Assembly: GCA_014549065.1 (NCBI GenBank)
Contig: JACDOX010000008.1
Span: 4,536,308-4,600,307 of the forward strand
DNA from: Cardinalis cardinalis
Taxonomy: Eukaryota; Chordata; Aves; Passeriformes; Cardinalidae
Length of the DNA: 64,000 nucleotides
Direction of reading: 5' to 3'
Made by a program: the position numbers and the translations under genes. Below the pieces are notes generated by a model. The model saw nothing but the letters and a program-made list of their open reading frames with translations, was not told where the DNA came from and made no database searches. This document shows positions 1 through 60,600 of the stretch, piece by piece. The stretch's first letter is position 1. Each line of letters begins with the position of its first letter.

Positions 1-1054
1 CTTTGCAGAACATTACAGGAGGTAGAAGTATTTGTTTCAGTTTGAGACATTCCAGATTTGGGGAGGAGTGAAAAATAGCTTGAAAAACAAAATACTGTAA
101 GAGACACCTTTTGTTAAAGCAAGTGAAAAAGCAATTCATCTTGCATGCTATTATTTCTAACAAACTTAATTGAAAGTCTGTTCACTGTCCTCCTAGTTTA
201 TCACAAAACACAGCACTACAGCACTCTGAATGGAATATATGACTAAAAGTAGCCTACCTATGCATTGGTCAGTCTCTGCATCTGTTGGAAGGGTGAAGGA
301 TTTCTTGCATGTACCTGCATTAGAAAGAAAATCTTTTTTCAAAGGAAATTATGAAATTTAAGTGCTTGTAGTACATAGTCCTTCATCAATATAGCTAAAT
401 TTCTTAAAGCAGAGAAATGTGAAATTATGGTTTTGTGGCAGAGAAAAGCAAAAGTATAATCTAGGATTCAAATACACGACCTAGGAATCAAAACCATGTT
501 GTTCTGGCTTTCACACCAACAGCAGATGAAGACAGCTTGGAAAGATCCTTGCTCATGCACCTTTGTCTCACTGAATGATGTGGCAGGGACAAAGGCACAG
601 CATCACGAGTGAATCTAAATCATCTGTTAAATGTCACCGTGCACATGTTACTGCATAAGCTCCATATCCAACCATTGAGATTCATATTCTAGTTGGGATA
701 TTAAATAAAGAGTAGAAAAACCTCAAGCTAACAGAACAGAAATATTAGCCTTAATAAAAATGGTATTCAATTAATTCTTTGGTTCAGAGAAAAGCCAGAA
801 GGGGCTTAGCAGACAAGTACTATGTGCCAAGACCTGCACTAAACTCAGTTTTCACAAAAACATTTCAAAAGCCCTATGGAGAACCCGGAGCTGGACTAGC
901 TGATGAGGACTGAGGTACCTAGTAAAGAAAAACAAACTTCTTGTTGTACTGGGAAAAATTCTGAAATCCTCATAGCAAGGTAATGCCACTGTTATTCTAA
1001 ATACCTGCTTGAAATTATTTGGAGCACAAACCCAAGAACTCAAGGCCTGAAGAC
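1..1054. other. AT-rich sequence beyond the candidate 3' end
   Basis: I see no coding exon, RNA gene or recognisable repeat here. It is either downstream intergenic DNA or, if the transcript is longer than inferred, more 3' UTR. Confidence 0.4.
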
Positions 1055-1072
1055 AATCGCTTTTATAACAGT

Positions 1073-1078
1073 TTTATT
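1073..1078 (-). promoter_or_regulatory. Candidate distal polyadenylation signal
   Basis: AATAAA on the minus strand, followed about 30-50 nt later by the GT-rich stretch TTGGGTTTGTGCTCC. This is the expected arrangement of hexamer plus downstream element. It is my best guess for the end of the longest MAP3K9 transcript. Confidence 0.4.
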
Positions 1079-4000
1079 CAAGTCTGTGTGCTCTAGTGTT
1101 GAGACAAGGCCTAGATCAGCATTACACTGTAATACAATAATTTCAGCCATTGAACCAAGCCTGCTTGGCATCCTTGGTTTACAATTTACAGTACATCCAA
1201 AAAAAGAGCAAAGAGAAAAGAAATCCCAAAACGCCAACAACTTCCATTAGCTCTTTGCTTCACTTAAATATTGTTCTACAACATAAAATAATTTAATACA
1301 AAAAGAACTGTAATCCAAATACACATAATACATTGACACAGAACAGAGGAAAGATACAGTAGATTATGCACAAGAGTATTCAGTTGATGTGTTACCTACA
1401 GTGAAACAAACTGGACATTAATATAATTTAACTATTTAAGCCCAAGAGAGTCAGAGGCAACAAGTCCAGGTCACAAATAAAGCTTTTTAAAAATGCCATC
1501 TTCTTTTCCTCTAAGCTTACTGCTGTACAGAAGTTAAAGGAAGGCTCCAATAAATCACTTAATTTGACAACATTTCATCACACAAACAAGAAAAACTTGG
1601 TGGCCTCTGCCATTTTACTCAATTCTGGGGTACACTGTCATTTGGTAATGTAACTGCTTCATTGCAGGTTCTTCGGGCAAAATATACCTTCAGGTGCTAC
1701 TTCCATAGCAACAGACTTTTGAACACCATAAATGGAAGAGAAGACATACAGAGGTCTCCAAAACCAGACTGAAATACTTCAGCTGTAAGATGAATCCCAG
1801 TCCTACAGAGTTTGGAGTTCCTTATGAAGTACCCAACACCCTCTACACAGTGATTTCAACACAAGCAGGAACTATTCCATATCTCAAAGGATCAGACATG
1901 GGGGCATGATCTTACACTAGAGAAATCTACTCACCTGGTTATTCAGATTCACAACACTGTACCTAGGAAAGTCAGGTCACCAATTTTTGCATCTGGCTTG
2001 AAATAGAAGCAGGAGCAGATCCACAATTAATAAGGCAAAAGAAAGAAGTAGTTTATAAAAAGAAGGAGGAAATACATTCTCTGGCTGAGAAATTCTTGGA
2101 CTTTCAAAGCCACAGAAGAGACATTGTTAAAAGCACAGGTATTTTCCCTGATTTTTCCACCACTGTTGCCTGCTCACTCCATATAAGCCTCTCAACTTAA
2201 GTCAGGCAAAATATCTCAGATATTTCCAGCTTGTCCTGAATTTATGACAAAGAAATCAAATATAGCAGCACAGTGTGCTGTGCCAACAGCTGATAGACAA
2301 GAATCCTAGAATTCTAGTGAAACTGGTGGATGTTGATCACCGCTGAGCTTGTCAGGTCTGTCCACCAGCCTGGAGGGATGCATTTGTAAAATGAGAAGAA
2401 ACACTTGAGAACAGGCCTCAGGTTAAACTGCCATTTGCACACACAGCCTCCAGCCACCACTTACTGCCCCTTTACAGCTAGCAATCTGCTAATGCAGAAG
2501 TTCTTCACCCCATGTCAGAAAACATTCTCAAAGCTTACCCTGGTTATGGTTAGAAGTAGCAGTCAAATAGGCATGGCATGTGAAGCCATGGAAAGGCCAC
2601 AAGAGTCAGCAATCAAACCAGCATTTGGACCCAGGGGCTTGTTGAGGAACTTGTTCCTCAGGTTAATTGACCTCTTACTCTGACAATCAAGGTAAGAACC
2701 TTCACCATCAGTTTCTACACAACAATCCCTCAAGTCCGATTAAAAGAGCTTTGCTCAGCTGGGGTCTTGTGCATTTTGACTCACAAATACATTCCACTGA
2801 TTTCAGTGATATTTAAGTATGTGATGAAGAGCTTTCTGAATTGAGGCCTCTTCCTTTTTAACTTGATAATTACCCTAAATACAAACTTTTATTACTAGCT
2901 GCTCTTGGGTTTATGCAGTATCTTCTTATAACTGCCAAACATGATGGGCACCGGTGCCCGTGGACTTTACATGAATCTAGGTAAATTTGGCAGTTCAAAC
3001 CAAACCATCCCCCAGAGAGATCTATGTTGCAAAAGAATGGATCCTACTCTCTGCCAATAGCACTGGCCACATTCAACCAGTTCAGCTGGCAAACAGTCCT
3101 GAATATTCTTTTTTACCTATTATTTTTCCCTGTGGCTATATTCTTTACAGTCTGGATATTATAGTTGTCAAGATAACCTTGAAAATAGAGCAATGGCAGA
3201 ACTGATGGAGTAACAACTGCTTGAAATGCAGTGTGAAAAGTCAGATCAGAGACATTAACTGCTCTGCTCAAATACAAATGCTAACCCTGTTGACATTGTA
3301 AGAGCTGCTCACTAAAGCATGCAAGACAGAAGAACAAGCCTACTATGAGTATCTGGGCAATAAGTTGAGGGTGACAACTGATTTTGTGACATTGACTGAG
3401 CCTGGGAGAAAACAAATTACCCCAGCTGAGAAGTGGCCACATTTACAAATTCCAGCAGAATTCAAGGAAGAAGCTCTGTTCACCTCCAGATATAGTCAGA
3501 CTCAAGGAGCTCAGTGTGCAACTGAGCTATGCCAAAGATTAATCAGAGGCCAGGTTCGTTCTGTAACTTAACTGCTGCTAGAGGCATTCTTATTAATGAA
3601 GCTTGGAACAACACCAGCATGTCCTCCTGCACCATTATAACCTCTCCAGCTAAGATCACAAGACACTAAAGATCAGGATATGGCTAGAGACATGTTTCTT
3701 CTCTCTCAGACCTATATGCCTCTCCAAGAGGAGAAGGCCAGTTTTATCCAACCGCAACATCTGTTCTTGAGAAAATGCTGAATTGAAACAATCAAGGTAG
3801 AATGGGAGACAGTGTTAATCAGTCTGAAAAAGTACATATAAAATTAATTATTCTTGTCTTAATATTGAGGTTTCAGCCACAGTGAACACAATGTAGATTC
3901 TCACTAGCTATCCTGGCAACTTAAAGTTTGAACATAGACAAGACCTGATAGATGTATTTCTGATTAATTAAGGCTCTCCCCCCTGCCACCCTCCATGGTT

Positions 4001-4477
4001 ATTTTTCAAATTGCTTATTTTAAGCAAATACTACTTTGGCATTGCTCTTGCAGATTTGTTCTAAGCCCCCTTTTCCTAGCTGTGCATCCATCTGACCCAT
4101 CAGCAACAGACCTAACAGTAGCCCACTTCAAGCTAGGTTAATAAATCCACCATAATGCACACTAAAAATGTGTCATAGTTCCTTAATATTAGTTCTATTG
4201 GGCTGCCTGCACATTATTAGCATTCAGATACCGTAAAGACTGTATTAGGAGTCGATACACTAGGAAAACAATACTGCAAATACAAGAAAGCAATCAGGAT
4301 CGTGCACAGCTCCACTTTAAGAGCACATTAAATTATTAAAAAAAAAACTGTTTTGAAAAAAGAGACTATCACTTCTAAAAGCAGTAGTGACCAATATGAA
4401 ATCTCCACCTTTTTGACTCTGGACAATCAACTCTTCCACAAGTTAGAAACTATCAAGAAAAATGCCCCACTTTGTCC

Positions 4478-4490
4478 TTTATTGTTTATT
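4478..4490 (-). promoter_or_regulatory. Paired candidate polyadenylation signals
   Basis: Two AATAAA hexamers stand 7 nt apart on the minus strand (AATAAACAATAAA), followed by a T-rich stretch. They could define a proximal 3' end giving a UTR of roughly 6.9 kb. Confidence 0.3.
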
Positions 4491-4728
4491 TTGGAGACAT
4501 AAATATCTAAAGCAAGTACAATCTTAACTTAATAGCTGGTTTTACTTTTGCATCAGGAATTTGCATGTCAAAGAGCCAAATACAAGTTTGCCTCCGCCTT
4601 CCCATCTCATTGCAACCTCAACTGCATACTTGGAGCAATTCTTACCTCAACTTAGACTTTCTGCCCATTCTATCTCTACAGACGAGGTAGTTCAGGGTAA
4701 AACAAAAACCAACCAGAAACTGGGTAAA

Positions 4729-4834
4729 TTGGATGGGGCTTTGAGTAACCTGGAAAGCGTCCCCATCCATAGCAGGAGGACTGGAACTAGATGACATTTA
4801 AGGTGCCTTCCAACCCAAATCATTCTATCAAATT
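4729..4834 (+). repeat. CR1 LINE 3'-end fragment
   Basis: GGATGGGGCTTTGAGTAACC, then GGAACTAGATGA and CCTTCCAACCCAAATCATTC, match the 3' terminal region of avian CR1 elements in plus orientation. It is a short, 5'-truncated copy lying antisense to MAP3K9. Confidence 0.85.
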
Positions 4835-6374
4835 AAGNAACTGTACATTGCTCAAATTCTTCTTTAGGATCCAGCCTAACTATGATGCCAACAGTTTACC
4901 AAGTAGCTAGTATTCCTCTGACTTACATTAAGAAGGATAATTTCACTGTGTTATTTCCTGCCAACTTCCACTTCCCTCAGCTGTATCTTATGCTTGTAGC
5001 ATGGAAATCTTTTAGGTCAAAGCACATCTGAAATGTGTATGGGTTTCCGCCTTGCACTTGTTACTATGGCAACAAGAATAAATAACCAACAAAGATGGGA
5101 TGGGGCCAAAACCCCAATGCAGAAATAGGGAGAGGCAGTGATAGACATGGCTCAACACAGGAGGGTAAATGGGATGACATAAAAGGTTTCCAGTGATGGT
5201 ATTTGGCCTGAAAGTACTGAAAGCTACAACTAGGAGGTCCCTCCGAAAAACCAACCCAGGCCCCAGCAAGGAGATATGTGAGATGGAAGGCACCTTGGCA
5301 TACAAGGATGCACCTAACACATATATAATTGAGAGGCTTAAAAACCAAACCCAAAATAAACAATTTCCCCAAACAGAAAACTAACAAAGAAAACCACAGA
5401 ACTCAAGAAGCTATTCTCAGCAGGAAAATTATGTTTCTGATTAGAAAAAGGAAGATTTTTCACTATGTACAAAAGGAGCTAAAATGTATTTCTTGTATAC
5501 AAATGTTGAGGAAGTGCTNAAGAATTTCCAGTTGCAAAAAATGGGAGGTCCTTGTTAGAAAGGAACAATAATAATTCCAGTATCTACATCAGACCCACTA
5601 CCCAGTCACCAGTGGCAAGCTACTTGTTAATCAAGCACACACTTCCTAGCCTGGGAGTGACTACTTCCAACGTAAAAAAAAGTAGGTAATTTCAGAAGCT
5701 GTGTTCATCTCTGACCAGTGGCAAAACTGTTTAAAAAAGCCAAGCATGGGAAAAACCAAAAGCAACTGCACATTTTAACTGCAGCATGACTTTCTACTAA
5801 TGCATTCAATAGAAGGAGCACCAGAGTAAGCCACAGATTCACNTCCATAATGCCTAATGAAACTGTGAAAGTGAGACTAACAATAATAAGTTCTTCTTAA
5901 GACTATATTGATTGTTAAACACCAAAAAAAAAAGACAAAAAAATAAAATTTAAACCAAAACCTGGATTGAAAATACGAGAGAAAAAAAAAGGCAGATTTG
6001 GTTAAAGATCCTTTCTGTCCAGCTAGCTACCATATTAGCTGCCTGTGCAAACCACTGTATTCTACTATTAAAATAGTAAAATTGAGAAAAAATATAAGAA
6101 GGCATTTTTTCCTATAGACACCTTAATTATATCATCAACCAAAGATTCATAAAGTCTGAAAGTTATGCTCTTTAACAGTGTATTTTGGTTCTTGTATTTG
6201 CTGTATTTATTGCTTGTTTGCAAATATGTTTTAACNTATGTCTATCCCCTCACTTTTAATGTTTTACCCAAATTGTAGTCTTAAGTAAGTTCTAAACATG
6301 GAAGCTAAGAAACTGTTGTTCAGTGACAGGGTAAGGATCAGAAATCTTTTCAAATGTAAATGTTCTTTTTCATT

Positions 6375-6440
6375 AAAAAAAAAAAAAACAAACAAAAAAG
6401 CCCAAACAAACAAACAAAAAAACCCAAAAAAACCCCAACC
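6375..6440 (+). repeat. A-rich / (AAAC)n low-complexity tract
   Basis: A poly-A run of 14 followed by CAAACAAA units and A-rich CCC interruptions, in the presumed 3' UTR. On the gene strand it is T-rich. Confidence 0.85.
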
Positions 6441-9400
6441 TAAATCACACTGCAAGATATCACCCTTCTTATTCATAGGGTTGGTAAGAGCTCTTGAGAG
6501 TATCTCCAAAGTGCATGTAAAAGGTTAGAAAACAAGAAGCATGTTTTCCAAGGAGAAACATTTCAAAAAACCAAAAAGAAACAAACCTATTTACATTAGC
6601 TTAAAATTACTTTTTAAAATAACAGGCTATCACTGAATTTTGGGATGTAGGAGAAGGTTTGATTCCATACATCCAATGAGACTCTAGGTCTCATATTCAT
6701 CCCACAGAGATGAATTAGGTTTCAAATAAAAATTAATCTCAAGATAGAAAGGCGGCTCAAGGTCGGAGGTTTCCTACATGTTTTATTGAACAAAACACTC
6801 CAAAGGCAAAGACCTTTCTTTACTTGACCATTACTGCCTCACCTTCAACAGGATGAGAGGTATCCGGTTTTGTGATACATTGAAGTTACATCTCTATGCA
6901 GTATTGTCCACAATGTCTCAAGATAACAGCATGCTATGAAGAGGAAGGCAACTACTCCCATTCCTAGAGGTACAGAAAAATATTTCATCATAAAACCATG
7001 CCAAACCAGAACAGGTCTTTCCCCATCAATAACAAAAATTCACTTTAAAAATACTCATTTTGTTAGAAAACTACTACAAAAAGAGTATTTTCACCAAGGT
7101 TCCCTGCCCCATACTGAATATCAACACATTGCAATAATAAACTGGAGGGAAAATATGTATAAAAAGTTACATTTGCACCTCTGAAAATGATTGAGAGGAG
7201 ATTAAGACCTACTTGCTGGTAAAACAGACCACTGGGCAGTCTGTAAGACACAACAGTATTAGAAAAGAATCCATAACTATTTAATCACCTTAGTTTTGAC
7301 ACAAAAGCTTTTTTCTCTCTACTTGTCCCACACTCAATTTCTATAAAACCCATAGAAATTTATCAAAAAATTTGTCCTTTTTTGCAGTGGTTGCTATGTC
7401 TGTGCCTTTCCCCCAGTATCCATATTATATTCCAATTACAGGAAAACTAAACAGGCTACAAGAATAGCATACTTTGAAGGCCTGACAAATTTCTTTCTAT
7501 TTAATTTCCTAAATCAGCACATCAATTACATAAATTAATGATACACATTGCCAGCTGACTACACAAAAATACAAATATATTTCCAAACCACAAACATTTC
7601 TCTCAGCTACAATCTCATTATCACTATCAGTTAAAAAACTGCCACTTCCTCTTTGTAAGGCTTGTATTCAAACATATTTTTCTCCATTCTTTTGTCATTG
7701 TTTTAGACTGCTCAGTGACTTTCATGTTTTCTTTTTCTCATTTTCTCAGACAAAACAAAAGTGCAACTTATTCAGACATTTAGAAAACAATACATTGTTA
7801 TAATGTTTTTAAAGTAAGATTTTCACCATCTTCCTCAAGAATACTACTATAAAGGTAGGCCAATGATCAATATTCTGAGATTTTTGTTTCCCTGACAAAT
7901 GGAAATACTAGTAACCAGTACGAAAAAAAGATTTCTGAGCTGATGGGCTCATACTTTCTCACTGTCTAGTGGAATAGAGTCAACCCCTGCTTTGGAGATT
8001 TGGAGCACCTCAGCTCCCACAGCTGGGAAGAAAAAACCCCAACAGATTAAGAAAGCAGAGAATTCAAGCCAGGAGGGGACAGATGGAAACAGAGAGAGGT
8101 TTTGACCTAGCTTAAACATGCACACAGCCTCTGGGCCTTAGGACACTGGCTGCAAAAGCTTTTGGAGTACATAAGATAAAACACCTGACAAGTCTTGAGC
8201 CCCCTCTCTGCCTGCCTGGGAGTACCCCACCACCTAGTGAAGTCAGTAGCCTTGTTTTCACAACTGACTCCTCTTGCCTGATACCTCAGGTTGGCCACTG
8301 GAAGACAGTTACTGGTGGATGCTCAAAGACTTCCTCTGGTTAATTCACACGCTAGATTCAAGGACAATAATTGCATCAAAGAAAGGTTAAAAAAAACCCC
8401 AAATGAAAACCACAAAACAAACACATACCAACCATTATGCTTCTAACTAGTCTGTCTGGCAGCTTTGTAATAACAGTATCTAGTTTGGTAACCCTGACCT
8501 GGATCCTTGACTCTTGTCATCCATCCTACCAAGTTTTTTGATGTAGCAATGTCCACTTGGCAGTAGGGAAGATACTCATTGGAGCAAAGTACCCCTCAAA
8601 GTTCAGCTACATGCCACCTTCACCAAGTGATTATATAAAAGGGAGAGAGCGGAAACAGGGGGTTAATTCTTCATCCTCAACTTTTCTAAGTTAAACAGGT
8701 GCCTGAACAACTTGCCTTTACGTTTGTCTTTCCTGGGAACTTGACAGAAACCTTAAAAGTTCATTTGGTGAAATCAACTGGCCAGATATTACAGTGTTTA
8801 GCAGGCTGAGTTATCAGTTATATAGTATGACCTAGAAAGGTGTCCTCCCATTTCATGCAAATAAATGGATCTGAAAGATTTCTGTTCAAATGGAGCTATG
8901 CCAGGGGATGCCTTTGCAGAGCAGATGATACTCCCTATGACATTTATGATACCTTTTGGATAGAAAACATAACATTTCAGAACAGCTGATCCAGTTTTGT
9001 TCCAGATGTTTTAAAATTAAAAGGAAGACTATGAAAAATAAATTATTTTTATGTCCTTCTTTCAAATCCCTCTGACACAGCCTCTTACTGAGATTGCAGT
9101 AAGGTTGATTTATAGCACAATCAAAATTAGCAATCTGTTGGATGAGTTTTGCCTTTTTGCTAGCATCTGGGTCACAAACTGCGTTTTCAGAAATGGAAAG
9201 CAAAAGGATGCTTAAGAAATCAATAATGCCAAAGGTCTAAATTTAACAAAATAGTCAGAAATGTTTTCTTTAAGTATCTGAATTCCATCTTGCCTTTTCA
9301 TAATACCTGTCTAAACAGTCAACAGTCTCTCCAGCTTCAACATCTAGTGTAGCACCATTAAGGCTAGCTCTGGAGCATTTAATAGGCAGCAGAAAGTAAT

Positions 9401-10039
9401 CCTGCCATTAAGCATTTTCCATGGAATGTGATAAACAAGAAATATGTGACCTTTCAAAACAAAACACACTGTAGTTCTGAGAAAAAAAAAAAGGTGCTCT
9501 TGACTAATGGGAACATGCTGGTTTCAGTCCTCACACAGAACTAAAAAGCCTTACATACAGTTCTTCCTCAAACATGCTGGTTTTTAATATCAGGTTACAA
9601 ACATCTAAACACACAAGTTCACTGTGCTGACAGCTGCAGGGAGTATTCAGCTCTCCTGCCTTCACAGCAGGACTAGACTGCCCCAACAGGCTCAGCACTG
9701 CACTGGCAGCACTGTCAAATGACTTTGCAACCAAATATCCGTGGATTAGCAAAACAAGCACAGATCTGTACAAAACCAGTGAACAGACATGCTGTACCCT
9801 GCAATAAAGCAGACTACCCTATTACACTCACATAAAGGCCACATTCCTTATATATAATGCCAAATTTGGGGAAGATTGAAGCTCTCATTACAGCCAGTAA
9901 GACATACCTGCAGTGGCACAGACACACTTGAAGTCTTTGTACAGAAAACTAAGCACAGGCACAGCCTATTTGTGTGACTTCCTCCTTCCAGACAGGGGTC
10001 TGTTCTTGCTCCAGACCTAGGAGTGGTTTACATATCTGA

Positions 10040-10260
10040 ACAAGAATAAAGTTCTACATATCTATAGTGCCTTTCACTCAAAGATCTCAAAGGACTTTAT
10101 ACCTATTATATATGTCCCAACCCCTCCCCTTGTGAGGTAGGTATTATTCCTATTATTTACAGATGGGGAAATTCAGGCACAGAGGTTACATTATTTGCCC
10201 AGGGTCACACAGTGAGTCAGTGACAAAATAAAACAGAATCCAGATGTTCCGATTCCTGTT
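10040..10260 (+). repeat. Ancient MIR/L2-type SINE or LINE tail
   Basis: Contains GTGAGGTAGGTATTATTCC, ACAGATGGGGAAATTCAGGC, TTGCCCAGGGTCACACAG and AGTCAGTGACA. This is the well-known 3' consensus shared by MIR SINEs and L2 LINEs of amniotes. The preceding part (TAGTGCCTTTCACTCAAAG) resembles reptile-type relatives. Such copies predate birds. Confidence 0.75.
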
Positions 10261-10599
10261 TGCACAATCCAACTACTAACAAGCCTCATTTTCAAAACAG
10301 CCTTAAACAAGTACCAGTGTGCATAAGAACAGTCTTGGGTTTCATGGGTCACTCCTGAAAGGCGTAAGAAAGGAGAAAAAAATAGAAAGAAAAACATTTG
10401 GAAACACATAACTTACTTCCTTCTGCAAGCCAACACATCTTTAAAGAAAGCTTCTGCTAACTCCCTTCCCAAAGCTGAGGCAACTTGACTATGAGCCTGA
10501 GAAATAGGGTGGGAAGAAAACAGGCTGATGGAACAAAAATCTGGAGAAAAAAAACCCAAGCTAAACAGCTATACTATAAGCCTCCATCTTGAAAGCACA

Positions 10600-10790
10600 G
10601 GGTCATAAAATAAATAGGGTTGAGAGGGACCTCAGGAGTTCACTGAAGTTCATCCAACCTACCCTGAAGCCAGGATCAACTGCACCTACTTGTTTCCAAC
10701 AGTCTGGTTCACCTGCTCTCAAAGACCTCCACCAGTGGAGACGCCATGCCCTTCTCCTGCCATCTGTTCCACCTTACACTATTGCATGAG
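10600..10790 (-). repeat. CR1 LINE 3'-end fragment, antisense to window
   Basis: GAGAGGGACCTCAGGAG, TTCATCCAACCTACC, CAAAGACCTCCACCAGTGGA and CATCTGTTCCACC follow the reverse complement of a CR1 3' region with many differences. An old truncated copy in the same orientation as MAP3K9. Confidence 0.65.
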
Positions 10791-11334
10791 CAAAAGAGGA
10801 CAAACAAGTCTTAAGATAGCTACTTCTGCTATTTCAGTGGGGGTATGATGATTCCCAGGCCTGTCTAATGGTCTGAATGTATTTCAGAGAGGGTGGTCTC
10901 CAGATATTTGTTTCTGTTCTGGATTCCTTGGGAAAACATCAAACACTGATGTCTGTTGTAGTGTAATATTTGACTATTATTTGAAAATACTGATTAATAC
11001 CAAGATACCAATATACTTACTGCCAAGTGCCAAATCCTACCAGGTCAGTAACAAAAGACTTTGATATGATAACTTTAGCTCATTGCAGATTCAAACTGCA
11101 ATAAGAGGGCAGGGAAGACTACAGGAAAACCCCACAGCAAAAGTCAGCAGCTCAGAGTTGCCAAGTTTCACCCAAATGCAGACAAAAATCAGGCAGCTGA
11201 CAACACATCTTCAGCAGAGGCAGCACCATATGATCTCTGTAGCATCCCTCCATCTCATCTGTTTTCAAAGTGCATTCTCAGTGCAAAAAGTAGGATTGAA
11301 TTTAGAGGGGCTCACTGCCCCCAGTGGTTTCATA

Positions 11335-59859
<48,525 letters not shown>

Positions 59860-60600
59860 GGCGAGGCTGCTCCATAGGGGGAGGCGCCCGAGGCAGCCGG
59901 GCGCTGCGGGGGGCGGCGGGGCCGGGACCGCCGCCTATTGTTCATGCGGCCCGGCGCCGGCCGGCACCAGGTGCCGCCGCCGGGACTTCCCGGCGCAGGG
60001 CCACCTCAGCCCAGCGCGGGCAGGGGCGAGACCAGGCAGCGTGTGCCGCGGAGGAGCCGCCGCATCCCCCCCATCCGCCGCCTCCTCCGTGCCCGCCTCC
60101 GCCTCCTGCCGCCGCCGCCGCACATCCCGGAGCCACCTGACTCTCTGGCAGCTTCGGCGGCGCGAGGGGTGGGCAGGGCGGGGCCCGCCTCCGCGCCGCC
60201 ATTGGCCGCCGCCGCGGCCCGTCAGCTCCGCCCTCGCCAGATTGAGTGCCCGCGCCCCCTTGGCCACGCCCCTCCCCGCCCGGCCCCGGAGTCGCGCACT
60301 CACCGGTGTGCCCCCGATTGGCCCCCGCACGGTCAGCTCTCGCTTCCCATTGGACCGCGCGCTCCGAGCTCCCCCTTCCGCGCCGCGCCTCATTGGCTGG
60401 GGAAAGGGGCATGACACGGGCCAAGGGCGGGGTGGGGCGGCCCGAGGGCGGAGCGGGCGGGCGCCACCTGGTGGCGGGCGGAGGCGGCGCACACCTGGGC
60501 CGGCACCCGCCGACCCCGGCTCGGTGTCCCCGCCCCACAAGGGGACCGCCACTGGCCGCCGCGGGCTCGGCCGGAAACCCAGCAGAGTCTCTGGTTTCTG

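Larger units (their letters stand above)
1055..11334 (-). other. MAP3K9: Probable long 3' UTR of MAP3K9
   Basis: From the stop codon downward the sequence is AT-rich, without splice-supported coding sequence on either strand. The distal boundary is inferred from the AATAAA at 1078-1073 (minus strand), which is followed by a GT-rich stretch. Earlier minus-strand AATAAA hexamers occur at 6787, 6211, 4490, 4483 and 2893, so shorter isoforms are possible. Three old repeat fragments lie inside (4729-4834, 10040-10260 and 10600-10790). Transcript data would be needed to fix the end. Confidence 0.4.
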
